Source: Balneatrix alpica DSM 16621
GTDB taxonomy: Bacteria; Pseudomonadota; Gammaproteobacteria; Pseudomonadales; Balneatricaceae
DNA: 64,000 nt
Direction of reading: 5' to 3'
NCBI RefSeq assembly: GCF_000619885.1
Contig: NZ_JHUZ01000011.1
Coordinates: 310,001 to 374,000 of the forward strand
The notes beneath the pieces were generated by a model, which had not been told where the DNA came from, did no database searches, and saw only the letters and a program-made list of their open reading frames with translations. The position numbers were made by a program, and so were the translations under genes. Positions 1 to 7,301 of this stretch are shown here, piece after piece (position 1 is the first letter of the stretch; each line of letters begins with the position of its first letter).

Positions 1-1
1 C

Positions 2-139
2 TACCCTGCTCACGCCGCCTTCGGGGGTTACAAAAAGTCCGGTATCGGCCGCGAAACCCACAAGATGATGCTCGATCACTACCAACAGACCAAAAACCTG
101 CTGGTCAGCTACGACATCAATCCGCTGGGCTTCTTCTAA
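2..139 (+). CDS. Aldehyde dehydrogenase, C-terminal fragment (5' end outside window)
   Basis: Only the last 45 codons lie in the window; the gene enters from the left edge. The visible peptide runs through [15 protein letters not shown] and ends in a hydrophobic NPLGFF tail followed by TAA at 137-139. The [11 protein letters not shown] segment is the conserved C-terminal oligomerisation region of NAD(P)-dependent aldehyde dehydrogenases. An NPLGFF ending is typical of the AldB/ExaC acetaldehyde dehydrogenase group, which oxidises acetaldehyde to acetate. Catalytic Cys and Glu residues are upstream of the window, so substrate class is inferred from the tail only. Confidence 0.85.
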   Translation, partial: YPAHAAFGGYKKSGIGRETHKMMLDHYQQTKNLLVSYDINPLGFF

Positions 140-219
140 GCCATATCGACTTGGCTCATGCATCCCCTACCCGCTGTGCGGGTGGGGGCAGTCTTATTCT
201 CGCGATCTTGTATGGATCT

Positions 220-335
220 ATTCCCCTCCCCTGGAGGGGTGCCTGGAGGGGTGCCCGCAGGGCGGGGTGGTTAGGTTGGCATTCATACAACCACCCCGTC
301 AGGCTACGCCTGCCACCCCTCCAAAGGAGGGGAAT
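220..335. repeat. Palindromic repeat copy R1 (empty form)
   Basis: The unit begins ATTCCCCTCC and ends GGAGGGGAAT, a perfect 10-bp terminal inverted repeat. Inside it a second inverted pair, GCGGGGTGGT and ACCACCCCGTC, flanks a short AT-richer loop of about 20 nt. This copy carries a small internal duplication of CTGGAGGGGTGC near 233-255. Its right flank (about 336-460, including AATATAGCGGAGCC and GATCCGAAGCGGGATC) is also repeated after copy R2, so the larger repeating unit is roughly 240-270 bp. Confidence 0.85.
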
Positions 336-460
336 TTGGACTGAGGTTGCGTCCCGCCACCAAAGGTGTACCCAATATAGCGGAGCCAATCTCTTTCTCT
401 GAGGGGGATCCGAAGCGGGATCAACTCCCCTTATCTGAAGGCGTGCCTGAAGTAGAATCC

Positions 461-564
461 ATTCCCCTCCTCTGGAGGGGTGCCCGCAGGGCGGGGTGGT
501 TAGGTTAGCATTCAAACAACCACCCCGTCAGGCTGCGCCTGCCACCCCTCCAAAGGAGGGGAAT
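461..564. repeat. Palindromic repeat copy R2 (empty form)
   Basis: It has the same ATTCCCCTCC...GGAGGGGAAT ends and the same inner GGGGTGGT/ACCACCCC arms as R1. The loop reads TAGGTTAGCATTCAAACA. The following 165 bases repeat the R1 flank with a short extra segment that duplicates the GATATAGCGGAGCC motif. No reading frame with coding character lies in 140-689; that stretch is repeat plus flank. Confidence 0.85.
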
Positions 565-689
565 TTGGACTGAGGTTGCGTCCCGCCATCAGAGGTGTAC
601 CCAATATAGCGGAGCCATTCTCCTACCATTGCTGATGAGCTCGATATAGCGGAGCCAATCTCTTTCTCTGAGGGGTATCCGAAGCGGGA

Positions 690-1124
690 TCAACTCCCCT
701 TATCTGAAGGAGTGCCCGATGCAGGATCCATTCCCCTCCTCTGGAGGGGTGCCCGCAGGGCGGGGTGGTCCTTCAAGAAAGCCACCACCCCCTCCATACT
801 CTGCAGAACATCTTTCGCCAACAACCGAATCACAGTAAGCCCTAAACTTTGTAAATAGCGATCTCGCCCAGCATCTTCAGCCTGTTTGGCATCGTGCGAA
901 CTGCCATCTACCTCAATCACAACCGCCTTTTCCGCACAGTAAAAATCGACAATGTAATTGCCAATAATTTTCTGCCGATCAAAGTCTAAACCGTTTAGCT
1001 GTTTGCCTTTTAATTCAAGCCAAAGTAATGCCTCGTGCAATACACCCGCTTTGCGCAAGGCTTTCGCTTTATCACGTAGCGCAGGGTTATAGGGGAGTGA
1101 CTTGTAGGTTTGTGTTTTTCGCAT
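690..1124 (-). CDS. DUF559 (Vsr-like, PD-(D/E)XK-fold) endonuclease-domain protein nested in a repeat
   Basis: A 144-residue protein. Its body matches the DUF559/COG2852 family of very-short-patch-repair-like nucleases: LHEALLW (catalytic-type Glu), then GNYIVDFYC (Asp), then VIEVDGSSHD (Glu-x-Asp), then a C-terminal VIRLLAKDVL strand-helix. The start at 1124 (MRKTQTYK) is preferred over one at 1193, because the first 23 codons of the longer frame are only repeat sequence; GGGGTGG of the repeat arm sits where a ribosome-binding site would be. The last 26 or so codons (HPALRAPLQRRG onward) are read through the left repeat arm and are probably not part of the fold. The gene occupies exactly the loop position of repeat R3. 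Nuclease activity and target are unknown. Confidence 0.8.
   Translation of the reverse strand: MRKTQTYKSLPYNPALRDKAKALRKAGVLHEALLWLELKGKQLNGLDFDRQKIIGNYIVDFYCAEKAVVIEVDGSSHDAKQAEDAGRDRYLQSLGLTVIRLLAKDVLQSMEGVVAFLKDHPALRAPLQRRGMDPASGTPSDKGS
730..769. repeat. Palindromic repeat copy R3, left half (interrupted by DUF559 gene)
   Basis: This is the left arm, from ATTCCCCTCC to GGGGTGGT. Where other copies have a loop of about 20 nt, this copy continues into the 3' end of the DUF559 gene. The right arm resumes at 1129. Confidence 0.85.
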
Positions 1125-1128
1125 AAAG

Positions 1129-1174
1129 ACCACCCCGTCAGGCTGCGCCTGCCACCCCTCCCAAGGAGGGGAAT
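1129..1174. repeat. Palindromic repeat copy R3, right half
   Basis: The sequence resumes at ACCACCCCGTCAGG directly after the DUF559 start region and ends GGAGGGGAAT. Joined to 730-769, the two halves make a complete repeat lacking only the usual loop. The flank 1175-1341 is a diverged form of the flank seen after R1 and R2; no gene is seen there. Confidence 0.85.
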
Positions 1175-1341
1175 TTGGATTGAAGTTACGCATCCGCCAT
1201 CGAAGATATACCCAATATGGCAGAGCTCTTCCCTTTCTCTGATGAGGTATTTTAGTTAAGACTGCAGCCTGCCACCCGAGACATCCTCGATATAGTGGAG
1301 CAGCTCTCCTCCATTACTGATGCGTTCGATGTAACAGAGCC

Positions 1342-1445
1342 ATTCCCCTCCCCTGGAGGGGTGCCCGCAGGGCGGGGTGGTTAGGTGGGCATTCATACAA
1401 CCACCCCGTCAGGCTCCGCCTGCCACCCCTCCTAAGGAGGGGAAT
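1342..1445. repeat. Palindromic repeat copy R4 (empty form)
   Basis: Same ends and inner arms as the other copies, with a loop close to that of R1 (ATTCATACA). It is followed by about 55 bases of diverged flank before R5. Confidence 0.85.
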
Positions 1446-1499
1446 TTGGATTGACGTTGTGCATCCACCATCGGAAACTCCCCTCGATATGGCGGAACC

Positions 1500-1601
1500 A
1501 TTCCCCTCCTCTGGAGGGGTGCCCGCAGGGCGGGGTGGTCAGGTTAGCATTCAAACAACCACCCCATCAGGCTACGCCGCCCCCCTCCCAAGGAGGGGAA
1601 T
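1500..1601. repeat. Palindromic repeat copy R5 (empty form, slightly degraded)
   Basis: Same ends and arms. The right arm has lost several bases, reading GCTACGCCGCCCCCCTCCC where the others read GCCTGCCACCCCTCC. It lies upstream of regB, so an apparent in-frame extension of regB (from 1451) is made of repeat sequence. 1602-1738 is ordinary DNA with a possible -10 (TACAAT, 1706-1711) but no convincing -35. Confidence 0.8.
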
Positions 1602-1738
1602 TTGGACTGACGTTGCACCACCCCATCAAGCATTCCCAACATGCTAACTGGCAAACCTACTCTGACCTGCGACAAATCGCCACAGCCGAACTTTCTCACT
1701 TTGAGTACAATGGGCGCTCCTGTCAGCACGAGGTCGCC

Positions 1739-2986
1739 ATGCCCAGCCTGAGCCTGTCCGCCAGCCTTCACGCCAGTCTGCGTCAGCTAGCCTATATGCG
1801 CCTGCTGTTTTTTGTCGGGCAAATGGCCGCCCTGGGTTTTGCCCAGTTCAAACTCTATGTGGATTTACCCTGGGTCACACTGTCAGGCTGCCTGCTACTG
1901 TTAGCGGCCCTGACGGGTTTTACTCTGATGCGGCTGATGCACCCCTATCCGGTGCAACAGTACGAGCTGCTGCTCCATCTGCTGGCGGACTATTTGCTGG
2001 TATCCCTGGTGTTCTACCAAAGCGGAGGGGCCAGTAATCCCTTTGTCTCTTATTACCTGGTGCCGCTAGCTTACAGTGCTGCCTTGCTGTCCTGGCATTA
2101 CACCCTGATCGTTGCCCTAGCAGGTGCGCTGGCCTATACCCTGCTGCTGATGTTTCCGGCACCTTTTCAGGTACATCTGGACGCACCGGAGGGTGCCCTC
2201 AATGTACACATCTGGGGGATGTGGTTTAACTTCCTCCTCAATGCCGTCTTTATCCTGGTCTTTATCAGTCGCATGGCGGAGACCCTGCGCCAGCAACAGG
2301 CTCAGCTGCGCAAAGCCAGTGAGCAGGCCCTGCGGGATGCGCAATTGCTGTCCCTGGCCAGCGAAAGCGCTGGACTGGCCCATGAACTGGGCACTCCATT
2401 AGGCAACCTGATGCTGCTCAGTGATGAGTTGAAATACCGCTATCCGGACGACCCTGATCTACAGGAAGACGTGCAACTGATGGAACAACAGTTAGTACTG
2501 TGCCGGGAGAATCTGCAGGCTATGGTGAAGCGTAGCCAACTCAGTGAGCCAGTCGCCAACCAGCCCCTCAGCCAGTGGTTGCGCCACTGGGTGCAGCGCT
2601 GGCAGTTGTTGCGCCCAGATGCACAGCTGGCTTTTTTACCCGCCAATGGTGACCCGCGCATCAATCTGCCTTCCAGCCTCGGGGTATGCCTGCTTAACCT
2701 CCTGAATAACGCCGCCGATGCAGCTCCCGGCCAACCGGTTTACCTCAGTTGGCACTGCCACCATGACTACCTGGAGCTACGCATCGACGATCGTGGGGAG
2801 GGGCCGCCCACCACTCCCATCAGCCTCGGTCAGACCAGCAAAGAACAAGGCCTGGGACTGGGGTTGTTCTTGACTCTCACCACCCTGGAACACCTGGGCG
2901 GCAGCCTGCAACTGCTGGCCAGCCCCCAAGGTGGAACCCGCTGCGAGCTGCGCCTCCCCCTGGAGTCTTTCCATGAACGAACTTGA
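1739..2986 (+). CDS. regB: RegB/PrrB-family redox sensor histidine kinase
   Basis: A 415-residue membrane kinase. The N-terminal half has about six hydrophobic segments. Between them, residues 96-102 read GGASNPF, the GGxxNPF ubiquinone-binding motif typical of RegB/PrrB/ActS. The cytoplasmic part has the family's H-box AHELGTPLGN (phospho-acceptor His215) and a CREN motif with Cys255, at the position of the redox-active cysteine of RegB. An ATP-binding domain follows (NLLNNAADA, DRGEGP, GLGLGLF). The start at 1739 was chosen because everything upstream in frame is repeat sequence; CGAGG lies 5 bases before the ATG. It overlaps the response-regulator gene by 14 nt. In the known family, RegB senses quinone and thiol redox state and phosphorylates RegA to control respiration and other energy genes. 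Confidence 0.9.
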   Translation: MPSLSLSASLHASLRQLAYMRLLFFVGQMAALGFAQFKLYVDLPWVTLSGCLLLLAALTGFTLMRLMHPYPVQQYELLLHLLADYLLVSLVFYQSGGASNPFVSYYLVPLAYSAALLSWHYTLIVALAGALAYTLLLMFPAPFQVHLDAPEGALNVHIWGMWFNFLLNAVFILVFISRMAETLRQQQAQLRKASEQALRDAQLLSLASESAGLAHELGTPLGNLMLLSDELKYRYPDDPDLQEDVQLMEQQLVLCRENLQAMVKRSQLSEPVANQPLSQWLRHWVQRWQLLRPDAQLAFLPANGDPRINLPSSLGVCLLNLLNNAADAAPGQPVYLSWHCHHDYLELRIDDRGEGPPTTPISLGQTSKEQGLGLGLFLTLTTLEHLGGSLQLLASPQGGTRCELRLPLESFHERT

Positions 2987-3503
2987 TTGGCTGATTATTG
3001 AAGATGATGAGGTGTTTGCCCGCCTGCTCAAGCGTGGTCTGGAACGTAAGGGCTATAGTGTGGCCTGTGCCGCCAGTGGCGAGCAGGCCCTGGCATTGCT
3101 GGCCCAGCAGCCGTGCCGCTACGCCACTCTGGACTTGAATCTGGATGGCGAATCCGGCCTACAACTGTTACCGCTGCTACTACAGCAGCAGGCGGATCTG
3201 CACATTCTGGTACTAACCGGTTATGCCAGCCTAGCCACCTGTGTCGATGCGATCAAACTAGGGGCCAAACACTACCTGCCCAAGCCCGCGCAGGTGGAGG
3301 ATATCCTGCTGGCGCTCAATGCCAGCCCCAATCCACACCAACCCCTGCAAGAGCAGCCGATGTCACCGGCACGGCTGGAGTGGGAGCATATTCAGCAGGT
3401 ACTCAGCGCCAATGATGGTAATATCTCTGCCACCGCCCGTGCCCTGGGGATGCACCGCCGCACCCTGCAGCGCAAACTACAGAAGCGCCCGGTGCAGCGT
3501 TAG
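2973..3503 (+). CDS. regA: RegA/PrrA/ActR-family response regulator
   Basis: A 176-residue protein: receiver domain (residues about 5-120) followed by a short Fis-type helix-turn-helix. LIIEDDEVF supplies the acidic pocket, ATLDLNLD the phospho-acceptor Asp54, LTGYAS the conserved Thr and KPAQ the conserved Lys. The C-terminus ISATARALGMHRRTLQRKLQKR matches the conserved RegA DNA-recognition helix. Its start codon lies inside regB (14-nt overlap), so the two are almost certainly translationally coupled. It is the expected partner of the upstream kinase. Confidence 0.92.
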   Translation: MNELDWLIIEDDEVFARLLKRGLERKGYSVACAASGEQALALLAQQPCRYATLDLNLDGESGLQLLPLLLQQQADLHILVLTGYASLATCVDAIKLGAKHYLPKPAQVEDILLALNASPNPHQPLQEQPMSPARLEWEHIQQVLSANDGNISATARALGMHRRTLQRKLQKRPVQR

Positions 3504-3522
3504 CCCACAGACGAGTGCAGGC

Positions 3523-4191
3523 TTACTGTTCATCAATGTAGCGCTTAGCATCAAAGGTGCGGATCCAGTCCGGGTAATAGACCATCATGCCGGTCATCAA
3601 AATGCCGTTGAGCAAACCTTCGGGGAACATGATCAGCGGTAAAAACAGCAGGTATTCATTGAGAATCTTATCCAGGCTATATACCCCCGCCAGGCCCAAC
3701 ACCAGCATCATGCTAAGACCTGACAGGGTGGCGGCCAGGGCAGCATTGGCAAACACTCCGGCAAACAGATAAACAAAGAAGTTAGGCGGAAACAGCCGCT
3801 CCACCAGGCGCAGGCCATAGTAGGAGGCCAAGGCTGGCACCACAGCGGCGCAGAGGCCGTTAACGCTAAAGCCATCCCAGGCCTCCAGGCCAATCAACGA
3901 CATCCCCGTCAAAGCCAGGGTGGCACTGATGATCGCCAGTTCCCAGCCAAACATCAGGGTCAGGGTGGTCACCCCAAGAAAATGCACCGCCATCCCCGGG
4001 GAAATCCCGGCCCGCAGTTGCCACATCAGCATAATCACCACCGTGGCCCCCAGATACAGATGCTGTAACCTCGGCTCACGCGCCAGAATACGCCAGGGTG
4101 CCCGCCATAGTGCCCAGAGCAACACCAGCCCATAGCCCAGCTGCAACCAGAATAGCCAGGCTCCCGTTAACAAACCCTGGGTAACACTCAC
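3523..4191 (-). CDS. CbiM-like energy-coupling-factor permease family protein (COG3235)
   Basis: A 222-residue, very hydrophobic protein with about six or seven membrane segments. RAGISPGMAVHFLGVT, a conserved GLCAAVVPALASY region and FPEGLLNGILMTGMMVYYPDW match the COG3235 family, related to CbiM-type S components of energy-coupling-factor transporters. The start is GTG at 4191 (MSVTQG), preceded by AAGGAGA at a spacing of 9. No ATPase or T component lies beside it, so a transport role and metal specificity are not shown. The gene is convergent with regA. Confidence 0.75.
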   Translation of the reverse strand: MSVTQGLLTGAWLFWLQLGYGLVLLWALWRAPWRILAREPRLQHLYLGATVVIMLMWQLRAGISPGMAVHFLGVTTLTLMFGWELAIISATLALTGMSLIGLEAWDGFSVNGLCAAVVPALASYYGLRLVERLFPPNFFVYLFAGVFANAALAATLSGLSMMLVLGLAGVYSLDKILNEYLLFLPLIMFPEGLLNGILMTGMMVYYPDWIRTFDAKRYIDEQ

Positions 4192-4330
4192 CTTGCATGC
4201 TCTCCTTCTTGCCCTGCCATACCCGCCATGCTGAAAAGGGGCGATCTCATCTGGCCGAGCATTTTATCACCCCCTCAGCCCGACAGCTTGCTACGGATCA
4301 GGCTGCTCCCCATGGCCTCATAAGCTTTTT

Positions 4331-4358
4331 TTGGCGAACTGCGGAAGTTTGCTAGAAT
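4331..4358 (+). promoter_or_regulatory. Probable sigma70 promoter of the SulP gene
   Basis: TTGGCG (4331-4336), a 16-base spacer and TAGAAT (4353-4358), with the start codon 31 bases further on. Confidence 0.5.
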
Positions 4359-4388
4359 CCGCCCTTTAGACTTGGTGGAACGAGCTGC

Positions 4389-5927
4389 ATGCTGCAGATG
4401 CTGACCCGCACAGCCTCCTTGCTTGCCTATGAGAGCACTGCAGGGTTGATGTTGTCCTTAACCCTGCTGCCAGAGGCGCTGATGCTGGCGTTTATCGCTG
4501 GCCTGGCCCCCCTCACTGGTCTTTATTCCGCTGGCTGTTTCTTGCTGCTCATTACCCTATTTGGTGGGCGACCGGCCATGGCGGCCTGCACCACCCCGGC
4601 GCTGGCGCTGGTGATGGCGGATATTCTGGTCAACTACGGCCTCGACTATGTCTTTGCGGCGGTGCTGGTGATGGGGGCGCTACAGCTACTGGCGGGCTTC
4701 TTCCGCTTAGGCAAATTTGTCCGCATGTTGCCCCCTGGCGTCTTACTGGGTTTTGTCCTGGGTTTGGGGGCACTGCTGTTCTGGCAGCAATTGCAATACT
4801 TCCGCCAAAGCCCACTCAATAATGTCGCCGCCAGCCAAAACGCCTGGCTCGCAGGTGAGCCGCTGCTGATCATGCTGGGGCTGGTACTGGGTACGCTCTT
4901 GTTGTGGCGCCTGCTGCCGCAATTTCTGCCGCGCTGGCTAAGCAATCTGGCCCTGCTTGGCACCCTGATCGGCACCAGCCTGTACTTTCCCTTTGACACC
5001 CTGCTGCTGGGCGAGCTTGGCAGCTGGAGTGGCAGCCTACCCAGCTTTAATCTGCCCAAACTCGGCATGGCGCCACTGGATTGGCTGGTGGTACTCGCTT
5101 ATGGCGCCCTGTTGGCGCTACTGGGCATGAGCGAAGCTCTGCTCACCCTCAGCCTGGCCGATGAGCTGAGCAATACCCGGGGCCGCAGCAATCAGGAATG
5201 CCTGGCCCAGGGGGTCGCCAATATTACCAATGCCTGTCTCGGCGGCATGGCCGCCAGCGCTCATTTTGGCCAAACCCTGGTGAACCTCTATCTGGGCGGG
5301 CGAACTCGTCTGTCTACCTTGATTGCCGCGGCTACCCTGCTCACCCTGGCCTGGTATGGGGGCACACTGATTGCCCAGGTACCGGTCGGCATCCTGGTGG
5401 GGTTGGTACTACTGGCTAACTTATCCGTATTGGAGTGGGCGTTGATTCGGCTGGCCCGTAAGGCCCGCCATCAAGACTTGCTGATTGCCTTGATCATGGC
5501 AGGGGTGATTATCAGCACCAACCTGATCTGGGGGGTATTGGCAGGCATTATTCTGGCGGCGCTGAGCTTTGCCTGGGAGCACGCCAAGCAGATGCGCATC
5601 ATCCCCCTGGATGAGGGTGAGCAGCGTATTTACCTACTGCAGGGTCCCTTGTTTTTTGCCTCGGCAAACAGCTTTTTGCAGCAGTTTGATCCCAGCCGTG
5701 ACCCACAACAGGTGGTGGTGGATTTCCGCTATAGTCGGGTATACGACCACTCAGGGGTCAAGGCGATTGAGCAACTGGCGGCGCGCTACACCCAGGCCAA
5801 CAAACGCCTGCAGTTACGTCATTTAAGTAGCGAGTGCCGTGCCCTGCTTAACGCCCAGGCTAACAACCTGGTGCTGGTCGACTCCTTTGCCGATCCCCGC
5901 TACCAGGTGGCCAGCGACCTGAGCTAA
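4389..5927 (+). CDS. SulP-family inorganic anion transporter with STAS domain
   Basis: A 512-residue inner-membrane protein. Ten or more hydrophobic segments cover residues 15-400, beginning with the family region LPEALMLAFIAGLAPLTGLYSAG and continuing with a PAMAACTTPALALVMADIL segment. The C-terminal 110 residues form a STAS domain (IYLLQGPLFFASANSFLQQF, VVVDFRYSRVYDHSGVKAIE). SulP proteins move sulfate, bicarbonate or related anions; the substrate cannot be told from sequence. The gene stands alone, with its own promoter, and is convergent with rimI. Confidence 0.9.
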   Translation: MLQMLTRTASLLAYESTAGLMLSLTLLPEALMLAFIAGLAPLTGLYSAGCFLLLITLFGGRPAMAACTTPALALVMADILVNYGLDYVFAAVLVMGALQLLAGFFRLGKFVRMLPPGVLLGFVLGLGALLFWQQLQYFRQSPLNNVAASQNAWLAGEPLLIMLGLVLGTLLLWRLLPQFLPRWLSNLALLGTLIGTSLYFPFDTLLLGELGSWSGSLPSFNLPKLGMAPLDWLVVLAYGALLALLGMSEALLTLSLADELSNTRGRSNQECLAQGVANITNACLGGMAASAHFGQTLVNLYLGGRTRLSTLIAAATLLTLAWYGGTLIAQVPVGILVGLVLLANLSVLEWALIRLARKARHQDLLIALIMAGVIISTNLIWGVLAGIILAALSFAWEHAKQMRIIPLDEGEQRIYLLQGPLFFASANSFLQQFDPSRDPQQVVVDFRYSRVYDHSGVKAIEQLAARYTQANKRLQLRHLSSECRALLNAQANNLVLVDSFADPRYQVASDLS

Positions 5928-5943
5928 CTCTCTATTCAGCCGG

Positions 5944-6387
5944 CTAAATCATCCGACTCAACAACACCGCATCCTCCTGCTGCTGCAAGGGTGGCTGCGG
6001 CGGATAATAGCCCTTGCGTCGGCCATCCTCGCTAAAGCCTAACTGCTGATAGAGCGCCAGAGCGGGCTGATTGGAAGCCCGCACCTCTAACAGCAAACGG
6101 GTGACGCCACGCTGCTGCAACCAGGGGATCGCCGTTTGCAGTAACTGACGGGCCAGGCCCTGGCGCTGAAATGCAGGGTAACTCGATAACGTCAGCAACT
6201 CCGCCTCATCCAACACCTGGGAAAAGACCGCATGGGCCGCCAATTGCCCCTGCACCTGCCAACCCAGGCAGTGGTGATGCTGCAAGGAATCCCGCCACTG
6301 CCCTTCACTCCAGGGGTGATAAAAGGTAGCCGCCATGCCCGTCATCAAGGTAGGCAAGTGACTGGCAGTTAACGCAATCAACATCAA
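5944..6387 (-). CDS. rimI: Ribosomal protein S18-alanine N-acetyltransferase RimI
   Basis: A 147-residue single GNAT domain. AELLTLSSYPAFQRQGLARQLL is the acetyl-CoA-binding motif A (Q/RxxGxA), and LEVRASNQPALALYQQLGFSEDGRRKGYY is the classic RimI C-terminal block with the YY substrate-site motif. RimI acetylates the N-terminal Ala of ribosomal protein S18 and may act on other proteins. It lies 79 nt downstream of a candidate holD gene, matching the holD-rimI order of enterobacteria. A second Met codon is adjacent to the first. Confidence 0.93.
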   Translation of the reverse strand: MMLIALTASHLPTLMTGMAATFYHPWSEGQWRDSLQHHHCLGWQVQGQLAAHAVFSQVLDEAELLTLSSYPAFQRQGLARQLLQTAIPWLQQRGVTRLLLEVRASNQPALALYQQLGFSEDGRRKGYYPPQPPLQQQEDAVLLSRMI

Positions 6388-6466
6388 CAGACTCTCTTAT
6401 GCATGGTAAATAGCGGCGCCAGTAGGCGCCAATACGGGGATCAGTTACGGGAATAAGTTACGGGGA

Positions 6467-7300
6467 TTAATGGCTGGCTGCACTGCGCAGGGCCTGACAC
6501 AGGGGTTGCAACTGCTGCCAGGCATCACGCTTGAGTGCCGACACCCGCAGCAAAGCTTCCAGACTATAGCTGCAGGCTATCGGAGGTAAGCCTGGCAACT
6601 GCTGCAACTGAGCAAAATCCGCCTCACTCACTTCCTGCTGGAGCAAATGCCAACAGGCCTGACTGCCCAGCAGGAGGATGCCTGCAGCCTGCTGTTTGCC
6701 CAACAACAAACGCAAAGTACGGGTCGCCATTGTCTGGGATTGATCCACCCCCCGTATTTTCACCTGAGGCCAGCGGAAGTACTGGAAAGGTAGCGCGTCC
6801 AAGCCCCGCCCTTGCACCGCCTGGGCAATATTACTCGCCAGACTGAGGGCATCAGGATTGAGCTGGGGCCGCTGCAAGGGCACATCCGCCACCAGCAACA
6901 AGCTACCCAAACGCACCCAGGCTAACTGGAAGCGCGGCACCGCCTCGGGATCAGCGTGAGGATGAGACTGCACCTCGGCCTGGGGCGCAGGCCGCGGCGG
7001 CGTAACTTCTGCACGGGCAGGAGGCGCCTCGCTCACTTCCGCCAGCGCGGCTAATGCCTCTGATGGCGCAGCAGTGATGGCAGGCACTGCCTGCTCCAAT
7101 ACCTGCATCGCCCGCTGAGGCGCCTGATCACGCAACGGCGGAGCAGGCTGGGCCTCTTTACCCGCCTGCCAGGGCCAGAAGAAATATAAAGAGGGAGCCG
7201 CCCCCGGCAAAGGCCGCTGCGGCACCCATACGTCTATCCCCATCGCCTCCAGGCAGGCAAGGCGTAGGCTTTCGTCCTGTAATGCTGTCTCGAATGCCAT
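6467..7300 (-). CDS. Probable DNA polymerase III psi subunit (HolD-like), enlarged
   Basis: A 277-residue protein of low overall conservation. Its N-terminus LACLEAMGIDVWVPQRPLPG resembles the chi-binding N-terminal peptide of E. coli psi (LxxLGIxxW..RRP). After an Ala/Pro-rich linker (about residues 45-120) comes LGSLLLVADVPLQRP, then LLLGSQACWHLL, and near the C-terminus YSLEALLRVSALKRDAWQQL. That last segment parallels the psi motif SPALTDLRANPTARAALWQQ and the ends of uracil-DNA-glycosylase folds. Position directly upstream of rimI agrees with holD. Psi joins the clamp loader to chi, and chi (holC) is also in this window. It starts 1 nt after the leuA stop, so it may be cotranscribed. An alternative is an uncharacterised UDG-fold protein. 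Confidence 0.6.
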   Translation of the reverse strand: MAFETALQDESLRLACLEAMGIDVWVPQRPLPGAAPSLYFFWPWQAGKEAQPAPPLRDQAPQRAMQVLEQAVPAITAAPSEALAALAEVSEAPPARAEVTPPRPAPQAEVQSHPHADPEAVPRFQLAWVRLGSLLLVADVPLQRPQLNPDALSLASNIAQAVQGRGLDALPFQYFRWPQVKIRGVDQSQTMATRTLRLLLGKQQAAGILLLGSQACWHLLQQEVSEADFAQLQQLPGLPPIACSYSLEALLRVSALKRDAWQQLQPLCQALRSAASH

Positions 7301-7301
7301 A

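Noticed and set aside
151-515. Open frames in the repeat region on both strands
   Set aside because: They are read through the palindromic repeats, give the same peptide in each copy and have no ribosome-binding site.
220-1601. CRISPR array
   Set aside because: Repeats are about 100 bp palindromes with conserved flanks and no unique 25-40 bp spacers; no cas genes nearby.
1451-1738. N-terminal extension of RegB
   Set aside because: The extra 96 codons are repeat R5 and flank; the family N-terminus begins at 1739.
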